This document shows positions 18,597-26,762 of a stretch of 64,000 nucleotides of DNA, piece by piece. The DNA comes from Campylobacter curvus (GTDB lineage Bacteria; Campylobacterota; Campylobacteria; Campylobacterales; Campylobacteraceae), in NCBI RefSeq assembly GCF_013372125.1, contig NZ_CP053826.1:558001-622000 (forward strand), in the 5' to 3' direction. The notes beneath the pieces are model-generated. The model ran no database searches. It saw nothing but the letters and a program-made list of their open reading frames with translations, and was not told the DNA's origin. Every line of letters starts with the position of its first letter. Within the stretch, counting starts at the first letter, position 1. The position numbers and the translations under genes are program-made.

Positions 18597-19160
18597 ATGA
18601 AAGGTGTGATTTCAAATGCGCGAAGGCACGATGCCAAACGCTGCATAGAGCTGCTGAATTTAGCTTTAGAGGATATCTCGTTTTATCTTAGCGGGGTGCG
18701 AGACAAGATACAAAGCGATGAGATACTAGCTTCGTTTTTTGAGAGTGAAGATAGCCACTTGAGTTACAAAAACGTATTTGTTTATAAAGTCGGTGAAAAT
18801 ATAGTCGGTGCTGTTTGTGCGTATTGGGGTGCAGATAGTATAAAATACAACGAACCTCTTATGAGGAATTTCAAGAGGCTTGGTATAAGCAGGCAGATAG
18901 ATGCTGAATGTTTTGAGGACGAATTTTACATAGACAGCATCGCCGTAGATGGAAATTTTAGAAAACAAGGCATAGCGACCAAGCTCATAAGCCATATATG
19001 CGAGATAGCCAAACAAAGAGGCCATAGCAAAGTGGCTTTGCTAGTAGATGAAGATAAGCAAAAAACAGAAGCGTTTTATGGTAGTTTGGGCTTTAGGCAA
19101 GATACGACGAAGATCGTGAATTCACACAAATATCATCATATGATAAAGGAGATATTATGA
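18597..19160 (+). CDS. GNAT family N-acetyltransferase
   Basis: 187 residues from ATG 18597 (MKGVISNARRHDAKRC). The GNAT core is visible: strand FYIDSIAVDGNFRKQGIATKL gives the acetyl-CoA pyrophosphate loop (R-x-x-G-I/V-A), followed by helix ISHICEIAKQRG, a strand KVALLVDED and FYGSLGF near the end, where the family's conserved Tyr/Phe lies. The acceptor substrate is unknown. The open frame extends far upstream without a start, so it should not be called from 18201. Its stop overlaps the ATG of the metallochaperone gene (ATGA), hinting at co-transcription with copA. Confidence 0.88.
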   Translation: MKGVISNARRHDAKRCIELLNLALEDISFYLSGVRDKIQSDEILASFFESEDSHLSYKNVFVYKVGENIVGAVCAYWGADSIKYNEPLMRNFKRLGISRQIDAECFEDEFYIDSIAVDGNFRKQGIATKLISHICEIAKQRGHSKVALLVDEDKQKTEAFYGSLGFRQDTTKIVNSHKYHHMIKEIL

Positions 19161-19363
19161 AAAAATTTCAAGTTGCAAATATCCACTGCGAAAACTGCGC
19201 AAAAACGATAAAAAATGCACTCGAGGACGAATTTGGCGAAATTTACGTCGATCTAAACAGCGAGCCAAGGCTAGTTAGCGTAGATATCGCCGATAGTGAT
19301 GTGGATAAATTCAAGACCGAGATAGAAGATCTTGGCTTTGAGGTCTTGCAAGAGGTCAAATAA
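19157..19363 (+). CDS. Heavy-metal-associated (CopZ-like) copper chaperone
   Basis: 68-residue ferredoxin-like HMA domain that would carry Cu(I) in the cytoplasm and hand it to the adjacent ATPase. The metal site is CENC (Cys12 and Cys15) in VANIHCENCAKTIKNAL; the usual GMTC is replaced by NIHC, a mild variation. Length matches single-domain CopZ/CopP proteins. It overlaps the GNAT gene upstream and shares one base with copA (TAATG). Confidence 0.9.
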   Translation: MKKFQVANIHCENCAKTIKNALEDEFGEIYVDLNSEPRLVSVDIADSDVDKFKTEIEDLGFEVLQEVK

Positions 19364-21534
19364 TGCCTAAAAGCGTCAAACTAAACATCGCCGGCATGAG
19401 CTGTGTAAACTGCTCTAACGCCATCGAAAGGGTGGCTAAAAAGCTTGACGGCGTCATTGAAGCGCATGTAAATTTCGCAAATGCGACGGGCGAATTTGTC
19501 CTGCGCGATGACAGCGTGCGCGAAATTTTAGAAGCAAAGATAAAAAAGCTAGGATACGACATCGCGACCGATCTTGATGAATTCGAGCAAAAACGCAGCG
19601 AGCATATAGCAAATATGAGAAATAAATTCCTTTTTGCGTTTGCAGCCAGCCTCGTCATAATGGGGCTTGAAATTTTAGGCAAGCGAGGCGTTTTAAACGA
19701 TGTTTTGATGCTTGCTGTGGCCTTTTTGACGCTGGTTTTTAGCGGACGAGACTTTTTCACCCACGCTTACGCCGCTATCAAAAACAAAAACTACGATATG
19801 AACGTGCTGGTCGCACTTGGAACGAGCAGCGCGTTTTTGTATTCGCTTTTTGTGTTTTTGTTCCCTAGCGCCCTGCCAAGCGACCTTAGAAATATGTACG
19901 TCTCAAGCTCGGCGATGATAATAGCCTTCGTGCTGCTTGGCAAATACCTTGAGGAGCGCTCGAAGGCTAGGGCGGGCGATTATCTAAAGACCCTGCTTAA
20001 AATTTCGCCTAAGACCGCGATCCTCATAAAGCCTGACGGACAAAACGTAGAAGTGAGTGTCGAGGAGCTAAATATCGGCGATATCGTAGTCGTAAAAAAC
20101 GGCTACAACGTGCCTTGTGACGGAGTGATAGTCCAAGGTGGAGCCGAAATAGACGCATCGACGCTGACCGGTGAGAGCCTGCCGGTTTATAAAGAGGCCG
20201 GAGACGAGGTGTTTGCAGGCACTTTAAACACAAACGGATATATAAGTGTGAAAGTGAGCAAGGGCTCGCACCAGACGCTACTGTCTCAAATTTTAAACCT
20301 TCTAAACGACGCCAGCACTAAAAAAATGCCTATCAGCCGCCTAGCCGACAAGATCGCAAATATCTTCGTTCCAAGTGTCATTTGCATCTCGCTCTTGGCG
20401 CTTTTTGTATGGATCGTTTTTAGCGGGAATTTCACCTATGCCGTTTCAAGCGCGATCTGCGTGCTAATCATCTCGTGTCCGTGCGCGTTAGGCCTTGCCA
20501 CGCCGATAGCCATCATCACGGCGCTAGCACGCGGTGCAAAGGATGGAATTTTGATCAAAAATCCCGAAGTCATCGAACTCATGAAGGATGTGAGATTTGT
20601 AGCGTTTGATAAAACGGGCACTCTTAGCAAAGGTCAAATCAGCGTCAAAAGCTGCAAGCTAAGCCATGATGATCTGCTCCTAGCAGCCTCTGTTGAAGCC
20701 TTGAGCGAGCATCCTATCTCAAAAGCGGTCGTGAAATTTGCCAAGCAAAATTCCATAAAGTCTATGAAGCTTGAGGGTAAATTTGAAAATATCGTGGGAT
20801 ACGGCGTCGTTTACGAAGACGATGAAAATCGCATAGTCATAGGCAACGAGAGCTTGCTGGCAAAAAACGGCGTTTTGATAAGTGACGAGCAAAAAGGCGA
20901 AATTTCAAGCGTTTTAGACGAGGGAAGCGGCATCATACTTTGCGCGATAAACGGCGAATTCAGAGGCTTCATCTCCTTAAGCGACGAGCTTAAGAGCGGG
21001 GTGAAAGAGGCGCTTGGCGAGCTTGAAAATTTAGGCGCACAAAGCGTCATCCTATCGGGTGACAACGAGAAAGTCGTCTCGCACATCGCCGCGCAGCTTG
21101 GCGTAGATAAATTTTACGCAAATATGCTTCCAAGCGATAAATTTGAAAAGATAAAAGAGCTTAGTCGCCAGGGCAAGGTGGTGTTCGTGGGAGATGGCAT
21201 AAACGACTCGCCTTCGTTAAAAGAGGCCGATGTAGGCATCGCGATGAACTCTGGCTCTGATATCGCAAAAATGGCCGGCGATATCGTACTCATGAAAAAC
21301 GACGTCAAGGGCGTAGCCAGCTCGCTAAAGCTTGGCAAAAGCACGATGAGGACGATAAAAGAGAACCTGTTTTGGGCCTTTGTGTATAACGTCGTTTGTA
21401 TCCCGGTCGCCGCTGGCGTACTGTATCCTATTTTTGGGATATTGCTTAGCCCGGTTTATGGCGCACTTGCGATGTGTTTTAGCTCGGTCACGGTCGTGCT
21501 CAATTCGCTTAGGCTTAGATATTTGAAATTTTAA
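19363..21534 (+). CDS. copA: Copper-translocating P1B-type ATPase
   Basis: Exports Cu(I) across the inner membrane at the cost of ATP. The 723 residues carry one N-terminal HMA domain (GMSCVNC, Cys14/Cys17), transmembrane helices from about 85, the actuator TGES loop near 270, the membrane ion site Cys372-Pro-Cys374 (SCPCALGLATP), the phosphorylated Asp416 in DKTGT, the SEHPISKAV nucleotide-binding motif and the hinge GDGINDSP at about 610-617. CPC marks it as Cu+ type. One HMA domain plus a separate chaperone is a common arrangement. Confidence 0.96.
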   Translation: MPKSVKLNIAGMSCVNCSNAIERVAKKLDGVIEAHVNFANATGEFVLRDDSVREILEAKIKKLGYDIATDLDEFEQKRSEHIANMRNKFLFAFAASLVIMGLEILGKRGVLNDVLMLAVAFLTLVFSGRDFFTHAYAAIKNKNYDMNVLVALGTSSAFLYSLFVFLFPSALPSDLRNMYVSSSAMIIAFVLLGKYLEERSKARAGDYLKTLLKISPKTAILIKPDGQNVEVSVEELNIGDIVVVKNGYNVPCDGVIVQGGAEIDASTLTGESLPVYKEAGDEVFAGTLNTNGYISVKVSKGSHQTLLSQILNLLNDASTKKMPISRLADKIANIFVPSVICISLLALFVWIVFSGNFTYAVSSAICVLIISCPCALGLATPIAIITALARGAKDGILIKNPEVIELMKDVRFVAFDKTGTLSKGQISVKSCKLSHDDLLLAASVEALSEHPISKAVVKFAKQNSIKSMKLEGKFENIVGYGVVYEDDENRIVIGNESLLAKNGVLISDEQKGEISSVLDEGSGIILCAINGEFRGFISLSDELKSGVKEALGELENLGAQSVILSGDNEKVVSHIAAQLGVDKFYANMLPSDKFEKIKELSRQGKVVFVGDGINDSPSLKEADVGIAMNSGSDIAKMAGDIVLMKNDVKGVASSLKLGKSTMRTIKENLFWAFVYNVVCIPVAAGVLYPIFGILLSPVYGALAMCFSSVTVVLNSLRLRYLKF

Positions 21535-21543
21535 GGATGATAG

Positions 21544-22092
21544 TTGAGAGTCGGAGAAGTTTATAGCGTCGTAGCAATGGCTCTTGCTGCGAATTTTAAT
21601 GAAATTTTAGACGTCGCACAGTTTATGCGCATCAAAAAATCAAAAGGCTGGATAGTGCAGAACAAAACGCACGCGAGCAAGGTTGGCGGCGAATTTTACG
21701 CTAAATTTTTAAAAGATGAAAGCAGTGCGGCACTTTGCGATGATTTCGTGCTGCTAAAGCCGAAATTTCTAGCGAGCCACTATTTTCCAAGTGCAAAAGA
21801 CGATCTTGCGAAATTTTATAAAAGCATAAAATTTGAGCCAAAAGCGGACGGGATAGACAGCGTCTCAAACCAGCTACTGCTAATCGCTGCGATACTGAAA
21901 AACGAGGCTAATGAAAATTCTCAGCGTCTTTTAGCAGCTTTTTCATCGGCATATTTTTTACCTTATGCAAACGAGCTTGCCAAAGAGCTTCAAGCGCAGG
22001 CTACCAGCAATTTTTATAAGGCAATGGGATATTTTTTAGAGGATTTTTGCACTGCGCTTGGCGCGATGATCGGCAAAAAGCAAAAGAGCTGA
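21544..22092 (+). CDS. Putative TorD-like redox-enzyme chaperone
   Basis: 182-residue, all-helical, soluble protein starting at TTG 21544, nine bases after the copA stop. The last third (LPYANELAKELQAQATSNFYKAMGYFLEDFC) resembles the TorD/DmsD ending, where LP..L.....A.. FY..+...L..F is typical, and the central FVLLKPKFLASHYFPS may be the partly degenerate active region. Those chaperones guard Tat-exported molybdoenzymes, yet no such enzyme is encoded nearby. The assignment is tentative; the alternative is a conserved hypothetical helical protein. Its stop abuts the stop of the convergent small gene. Confidence 0.5.
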   Translation: MRVGEVYSVVAMALAANFNEILDVAQFMRIKKSKGWIVQNKTHASKVGGEFYAKFLKDESSAALCDDFVLLKPKFLASHYFPSAKDDLAKFYKSIKFEPKADGIDSVSNQLLLIAAILKNEANENSQRLLAAFSSAYFLPYANELAKELQAQATSNFYKAMGYFLEDFCTALGAMIGKKQKS

Positions 22093-22467
22093 TCAATCTT
22101 GCGAAACTTCTGAAATTTTAGTTTTCACGCTTAGGATATTTGTCTGGATGTCGGCCTGAGCGATGTTGAAGTGATGCAACATCTGCTTTGAAGTCTCGTC
22201 GTTTAGGTGCTCGACCTTTGATATTTGATGACCGATCTGCGTCATCGTATCTTGCAGTTTTTGTAAATTTTCTCTTAGTTCGGGCTCGTTTGACTTTTTG
22301 ATAGTGGTGTGCTCCGGCTTGGTCTCGCTGCTTTCTATCTTGTGCACGATATCCTTTTGATCGGTGTCTGAGGCGACCAGGATATTCGTCTGCGAGCTGG
22401 CGTTTGATACCGAAGTATAGCCGTCGTATGCATTGGCGCGTAAATTTAGCAAAGTGTCGATCTGCAT
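22093..22467 (-). CDS. Small coiled-coil protein, paralogue B of a tandem pair
   Basis: 124 residues, no Cys, no signal peptide. It starts MQID like its upstream paralogue, has a polar Ser/Thr/Lys-rich first half and a helical second half (LRENLQKLQDTMTQIGHQISKVEHLNDETSKQMLHHFNIAQADIQTNILS). The segment LQ..+.QI..QI......D...+QMLHH/QYL...QADIQT/AQ is shared with 22543-22926. AAAGGA precedes the ATG, and a GCCGATAT box lies 33 bp upstream of the start, the -10 of Campylobacter flagellar sigma28 promoters. I infer a flagellum-linked, perhaps secreted, protein. No named family recognised. Confidence 0.75.
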   Translation of the reverse strand: MQIDTLLNLRANAYDGYTSVSNASSQTNILVASDTDQKDIVHKIESSETKPEHTTIKKSNEPELRENLQKLQDTMTQIGHQISKVEHLNDETSKQMLHHFNIAQADIQTNILSVKTKISEVSQD

Positions 22468-22499
22468 GCGTTGTCCTTTCCTGGGTTATCTACTAACAC

Positions 22500-22507
22500 A
22501 TATCGGC
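22500..22507 (-). promoter_or_regulatory. Sigma28-like -10 box (GCCGATAT) for 22093-22467
   Basis: On the minus strand, TTGCCGATATGTG lies 33 bp upstream of the start codon. GCCGATA(A/T) is the sigma28 (FliA) -10 core. The -35 position (about 22519-22526) reads TTTAGCTT on the minus strand, a weak match to TAAAGTTT. Confidence 0.55.
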
Positions 22508-22542
22508 AATTTCGCAAAAAGCTAAAGGGATTTTGTGAAATT

Positions 22543-22926
22543 TTAAAGCGTTTGTGCCGACGATGAGCTTAAAATTTGCGCTTGAAGCGAGAGTGTCTGC
22601 GCCTGGATGTCTGCTTGCTGTGAGGTGAGATACTGCAACATCTGCCTTGAAAACGCATCATCGCTTTTTTGCGTTTGGGCTATTTGCTGCCTGATCTTTG
22701 TTAGCTGCTCTTGTAGCTCTTTGATCGTTTGCTCAAGCTCCTGGGTGGAGTTTTTAGTGCTTTGAGTGCTAGTGCTTCCGCTTGCAGCTGTGGCAGTTTG
22801 CGTGCCGTCATTTACGCTGACAGCCGTTTTATCGGGCGTCGCAGCGCCTGTAGTTTGCTTTGTTTGCTGTACTTTTTGCGTGTCGTATAAATTTGTATAT
22901 GAGTTTGAATTCGTGTCGATTTGCAT
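22543..22926 (-). CDS. Small coiled-coil protein, paralogue A of a tandem pair
   Basis: 127 residues, strikingly Gln/Thr/Ser-rich, no Cys, no Trp. The N-terminal half is low complexity (TQTATAASGSTSTQSTKN); the C-terminal half is a predicted coiled coil (ELEQTIKELQEQLTKIRQQIAQTQ) followed by RQMLQYLTSQQADIQAQTLSLQAQIL, homologous to the same part of 22093-22467. The composition (disordered N-terminus, helical end) resembles flagellar type III export substrates or their helpers. AAGGAG precedes the ATG, and GCCGATAT sits 19 bp upstream of the start. The pair most likely arose by tandem duplication. Confidence 0.75.
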   Translation of the reverse strand: MQIDTNSNSYTNLYDTQKVQQTKQTTGAATPDKTAVSVNDGTQTATAASGSTSTQSTKNSTQELEQTIKELQEQLTKIRQQIAQTQKSDDAFSRQMLQYLTSQQADIQAQTLSLQAQILSSSSAQTL

Positions 22927-22944
22927 GGTAGCTCCTTTTTGTCT

Positions 22945-22952
22945 ATATCGGC
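22945..22952 (-). promoter_or_regulatory. Sigma28-like -10 box (GCCGATAT) for 22543-22926
   Basis: Minus-strand TTGCCGATATAGAC is 19 bp upstream of the start. CTAAAATT at about 22963-22970 is a fair -35 match with 10 bp spacing. Confidence 0.6.
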
Positions 22953-22966
22953 AAAATTTTGAAATT

Positions 22967-23404
22967 TTAGAGCTTTATCTTGCGTGCTTTTGCCAAATCC
23001 GCGCAGTAAAAAGCGAGCAAAACGGCTAGGAAAATGGCAAACGATAAAAACAAAACGCGGTAGTCAAAATGCCGTAAAATTTCGCCTCCCACGGCAGTGC
23101 CGATACCTCCGCCAAAAAATATCGCCACTCCGATGATACCGGAGGATAGCCCTTTGCCAAATTTCGGACGTAGCGCCTCGCTGGCTAACACGGACTGAAC
23201 AAAAACGTATCCAAGACCCAGCAAAAACGTCCCCGCAAACGCCGCAAAAACGAAGTAGCTCCCCAAAAAGCATAAGGCTAAAAACGAGGCGAGAAATCCA
23301 AAAATCAAATTTTTATCCGGCGAAATGAAATTTTTTAAAAACCTATTTGCATTGCCCGCAAAGAAGCAAGCTACACCGTAAAGCATCAGGCACACTCCCG
23401 CCAC
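22967..23404 (-). pseudogene. C-terminal remnant of an MFS transporter
   Basis: 145 residues with four to five hydrophobic helices (for example GSYFVFAAFAGTFLLGLGYVFVQSVLA, GLSSGIIGVAIFFGGGIGTAVGG, VLFLSFAIFLAVLLAFYCA) matching the last third of a 12-helix major facilitator, whose normal length is near 390. GTG 23404 is the only plausible start and lies within what should be mid-protein. The preceding 150 bp, up to the divergent AraC gene, contains no N-terminal half. The gene was therefore truncated by deletion. Drug-efflux type MFS genes are often divergent from an AraC regulator, so this was probably its target. Confidence 0.7.
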
Positions 23405-23555
23405 CAGTTTGCTAATATTTATCGCTGAAAAATTTTGGATATTATAACTCCGATTTAAGCGGATGGAGTAAAATTTAAGGTCAAATCCTTGCCTGATCCT
23501 ACAAATTTATAAATTTTCTGCTAAAATTCATGCAGTAAAAATAAAGGAGTTTGAT

Positions 23556-24458
23556 ATGATGAGCGTGCAAAATTTAAGAGAGCAGATAAAGGAGCTTTTA
23601 CTGCAAAAATACGGCGTCGCAGGGCGTGTAAATAGCCAAATGGAGGCGCTGAAATTTTACATTACAGATCATCCCGGCGAGTCTCTTAGGGCTGCATTAT
23701 ACGAGCCGTCTTTTTGCGTGATACTACAAGGTGCAAAGGCAGTAGGGTTTGGTAAAAATATGTATGGATACGATGAAAACACATATCTTCTCGCCTCGAC
23801 CTATATGCCGCTAAATGTGCGCGTCACAAAGGCTAGCAAAGACGAGCCATACGTATCCTTGGCGTTAAAATTCAGCCTTGATGAGATATATGAGGTGCTA
23901 AAAAACATAGAGACCCAGAAGCAAAATTTACAAAAAAGCGAAAAAGGCGTATTTTTCGGAGAGCTTAGCGATGAGCTACTAGAGCCGCTTTTAAGGCTGG
24001 TTTGGCTAAATGACAAGCCTAAAAGCAACATCGACTACATAGCCGGTCTCATCAAAAAAGAGATACTTTTCGCCCTGGCAAATGATAAAAAAAGCGGATA
24101 TTTTTTGAGTAAATTTGCCATGCAAGGTAGCGCCTCGAACAAAATTTCGCGTGCCATCATCAAGATAAAGGACAACTTCAACGAAAAGATAAATATCAAA
24201 GATCTAGCCCGTGCGTGCGATATGAGCGAGAGTTCGCTTTATCAGAATTTTAAAACGATAACCTCGCTCTCGCCGATAGCCTTTCAAAAAAAGATACGCC
24301 TTGAAGAGGCCAAAAACCTACTCTCAAACACCGATCTGCCCGTAGCACAGGCGGCTTTTGAGGTCGGATACGAGAGCGCATCGCAGTTTAGTAGGGAGTA
24401 TTCAAGGATGTTTGGCGTCGCTCCAAAGGTCCATTCGGCGATGTTAAAAGCAAACTGA
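23556..24458 (+). CDS. AraC family transcriptional regulator
   Basis: 300 residues. The N-terminal AraC_N-type domain (about 15-180; FCVILQGAKAVGFGKNMYGYDENTYLLAS is the usual cupin signature of the YqhC-like group) is followed by a two helix-turn-helix DNA-binding domain at about 200-300: INIKDLARACDMSESSLYQNFK and, near the end, AAFEVGYESASQFSREYSRMFGVAPK, the classic AraC ending. AAAGGAG precedes paired ATGs. The divergent neighbour is the truncated MFS gene; if that was its target, the regulator now lacks an adjacent partner. Confidence 0.92.
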   Translation: MMSVQNLREQIKELLLQKYGVAGRVNSQMEALKFYITDHPGESLRAALYEPSFCVILQGAKAVGFGKNMYGYDENTYLLASTYMPLNVRVTKASKDEPYVSLALKFSLDEIYEVLKNIETQKQNLQKSEKGVFFGELSDELLEPLLRLVWLNDKPKSNIDYIAGLIKKEILFALANDKKSGYFLSKFAMQGSASNKISRAIIKIKDNFNEKINIKDLARACDMSESSLYQNFKTITSLSPIAFQKKIRLEEAKNLLSNTDLPVAQAAFEVGYESASQFSREYSRMFGVAPKVHSAMLKAN

Positions 24459-24611
24459 TAAGGCTTTTGCGCCTAAATTTACTCTAGCGCCACGTAGTCG
24501 GCGGATGAAATCTTCCTTGCCCGTGTTTTTCATATCGTGACACTCGCCCTTGGCGGAGATGACTACGTTGCCTTTTTCGATTTCACCTACGTGGCAAATT
24601 CGCTTTTTCAT
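24444..24611 (-). CDS. Small cysteine-containing protein, unknown
   Basis: 55 residues from ATG 24611, which follows AAAGGAG with good spacing (the reading from 24632 adds seven residues without such a site). The protein is basic, with three Cys (RICHV, GECHD, SVCF), and a compact strand-rich first half (VGEIEKGNVVISAKGECHD). The two C-H pairs could bind metal. It converges with and overlaps the last 15 bp of the AraC gene. I do not recognise a family; coding status rests on the ribosome site and amino-acid composition. Confidence 0.5.
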   Translation of the reverse strand: MKKRICHVGEIEKGNVVISAKGECHDMKNTGKEDFIRRLRGARVNLGAKALSVCF

Positions 24612-24702
24612 TTTTGCTCCTTTTTCGTTCATTTTAGCCGAGCCGAGTAAAGGCGGCGTGAAATTTAAGTGGATTTGAGCTAAAATCAGGGCTAAAATTT
24701 AA

Positions 24703-24969
24703 GACTTTGTTTTTAAAAATAGTGCTTTTTAAAATTTTAAACGTTCTAGCGTAGTCAAATCTTATTAGCGAGCTTATCGCCGCCGATTTTCAGCGAAACA
24801 AAGTGAGTGCGGGTCTGCTTACAGTTGCGAGTGTAACGAAGCGTCTTAAAAAGCTGCGAGCAACGCGAAGCAGAAAAAGTCGCGCTAAGGCTTAGCTTCG
24901 CTCCACTCGCTACTCTCGCCCTTTGGAGTGAGTAAGATTTGCGAAGCACTAACTATTAAAATCAAAGCC
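24703..24969. repeat. Dispersed intergenic repeat, copy A
   Basis: Fills the gap before argH, with no gene in 24612-24993. It shares with copy C TTTTTAAAATTTTAAAC, then TTCTAGCG-AGTCAAA-CTTAT, and with B and D the core CGCCGATTTTCAG (24780-24793). With B it shares CAGTTGCGAGTGTAACGAAGC (24822-24842) and GATTTGCGAAGCA. It ends ACTATTAAAATCAAAGCC, the reverse of a GGCTTTG...TTTTAATAGT terminus also seen in copy B. Orientation is the same as B. The left boundary is approximate. Confidence 0.7.
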
Positions 24970-24993
24970 AAAATTTAGCCAAAAGGAAAAACG

Positions 24994-26397
24994 ATGCAAG
25001 AAAGTCTTAAAAAAATGTGGTCGGGCAGATTTAGTGGCGAGAGTAGCGAGCTTTTGGAGGAGTTTAACGCCTCGATCGATTTTGATAAAAACCTCTACCG
25101 CGAGGACATCGCAGGTAGCAAGGCGCACGCGAAAATGCTTGGTGCGTGTGGGATTTTAAAGCCAGAGGAAGCCGCTACGATCGTGGCGGGACTGGACGCA
25201 GTGCTCGCTCAGATCGAGGAGGGTAAATTTGAGTTCAAGACCGCCGACGAGGACATTCACATGGCAGTGGAAAAGCGTCTTAGCGAGCTAATCGGCAGCG
25301 AGCTTGGTGGCAGGCTGCACACCGCGCGCAGCAGAAACGATCAGGTCGCACTGGACTTTCGCCTTTACGTTTTGCGTCAGGACGAGCAGATCGCGCGTCA
25401 AATTCGCGAATTTATCGCTACTCTCACGAGCCTTGCCGGCGCGCACCTTGATACGCTGATGCCTGGCTACACGCACTTGCAGCACGCCCAACCCGTGAGC
25501 CTTGCGTATCATCTTTTGGCGTATGCGTTTATGTTTAAACGCGATTTTGAGCGGTTTATCAGCTCGCACGAGCGAAACAATCTTTGCCCGCTAGGCTCTG
25601 CCGCGCTCGCCGGCACGCCACATCCGATCAGGCGCGAGCTGGTGGCGCAGGAGCTAAATTTCGCCGGCATAACGCAAAATGCGATGGACAGCGTCTCGGA
25701 TCGCGACTTTGCGCTAGAAATTTTATTTAACATCAGCGTGCTGATGACGCATGCTTCGCGCCTTTGCGAGGAGCTGATACTTTGGAGCTCGCAGGAGTTT
25801 GGCTTTGTAACGATCAGCGATGCGTATTCGACCGGAAGCTCGATAATGCCGCAGAAGAAAAATCCCGACGTAGCCGAGCTCATACGCGGTAAAACCGGGC
25901 GTGTAAACGGCAATCTCATCGCGCTTCTAACGACGATGAAAGGCTTGCCGCTGGCCTACAACAAAGACATGCAAGAGGACAAGGAGGGCGTATTTGACAG
26001 CGTCCGCACCGCGACGAGCTCACTTGCGATCCTAAACGCGATGATGAAAGAGGCTAAATTTAACGAGCAAAATATGCTTGCCGCGACCAAAAAAGGACAC
26101 TTGAGCGCGACTGATCTGGCGGACTATCTCGTGCGCAAGAAAAACGTGCCGTTTCGCACGGCGCACTTTATCACGGGCAAGGCTGTGGCGCACGCAGAGA
26201 GCTTGGGCGTGGATCTAAGTGAGCTTAACGCCGCGCAGCTAAAAAGCGTGGATGAAAATTTAGATGAAAATGCCGTTAAATTTTTAAACCTACACGCGTC
26301 AAAAGAGGCTAGGACATCAGCCGGTGGCACGGCAAATGCGAGTGTGAGAAAGCAGATAAAGCAGCTAGAATCGTGGCTGGCAAAGAGTGGGGATTAA
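24994..26397 (+). CDS. argH: Argininosuccinate lyase
   Basis: Splits argininosuccinate into arginine and fumarate, last step of arginine synthesis. The 467-residue enzyme carries the N-terminal LWSGRF-like motif ([22 protein letters not shown]), the [17 protein letters not shown] substrate loop, TPGYTHLQ-type catalytic motif ([14 protein letters not shown]) and the fumarase/lyase signature [12 protein letters not shown] (near 285). Length is normal. AAAAGGA precedes the ATG. It lies alone between repeat copies A and D. Confidence 0.97.
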   Translation: MQESLKKMWSGRFSGESSELLEEFNASIDFDKNLYREDIAGSKAHAKMLGACGILKPEEAATIVAGLDAVLAQIEEGKFEFKTADEDIHMAVEKRLSELIGSELGGRLHTARSRNDQVALDFRLYVLRQDEQIARQIREFIATLTSLAGAHLDTLMPGYTHLQHAQPVSLAYHLLAYAFMFKRDFERFISSHERNNLCPLGSAALAGTPHPIRRELVAQELNFAGITQNAMDSVSDRDFALEILFNISVLMTHASRLCEELILWSSQEFGFVTISDAYSTGSSIMPQKKNPDVAELIRGKTGRVNGNLIALLTTMKGLPLAYNKDMQEDKEGVFDSVRTATSSLAILNAMMKEAKFNEQNMLAATKKGHLSATDLADYLVRKKNVPFRTAHFITGKAVAHAESLGVDLSELNAAQLKSVDENLDENAVKFLNLHASKEARTSAGGTANASVRKQIKQLESWLAKSGD

Positions 26398-26449
26398 ATT
26401 TGGTTTAGGGGAGCGATAATATAGATAAATGTGAGTGGTAGGGGGCAAT

Positions 26450-26750
26450 GACTTTATTTAAAAAGTATTTCAAGCACCATTTACTTTTGCTATTTATTTT
26501 AAACCTGTCGCGAAGCGACAGCAACCTTGAACGTGCAGTGGGGAAGGTGGGGTCTAAGGGGCGGAAGGGGAGACGCTTCGTAAGTAGAGCCCTGTCCGCC
26601 CCTTGAAAAGATATAGAGATGGGTGCAAACGGCATTCGAAGAAAATCTCTTTTGCTTCGGCTTCGCCTGCCCTGAAAATCGGCGGCAATAGCGTCGTTTT
26701 GTAAGGTTTGACTTCGCTTTATTGCTTTTATTAACAATAAAGACGAACAC
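26450..26750. repeat. Dispersed intergenic repeat, copy D (inverted), with GC-rich insert
   Basis: The 365 bp between argH and the WG gene hold no convincing gene. On the minus strand it contains AGCGAAGTCAAACCTTA, then GACGCTATTGCCGCCGATTTTCAG, the core of copies B and C. Its left end, GACTTTATTTAAAAAGTATT, resembles the GGCTTTGATTTTAATAGT terminus of A. It differs by a GC-rich block carrying two inverted repeats: CTGTCGC-GAA-GCGACAG (26505-26521) and AAGGGGCGG/CCGCCCCTT (26556-26564 with 26596-26604). Confidence 0.6.
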
Positions 26751-26762
26751 CTCATCAAAACA

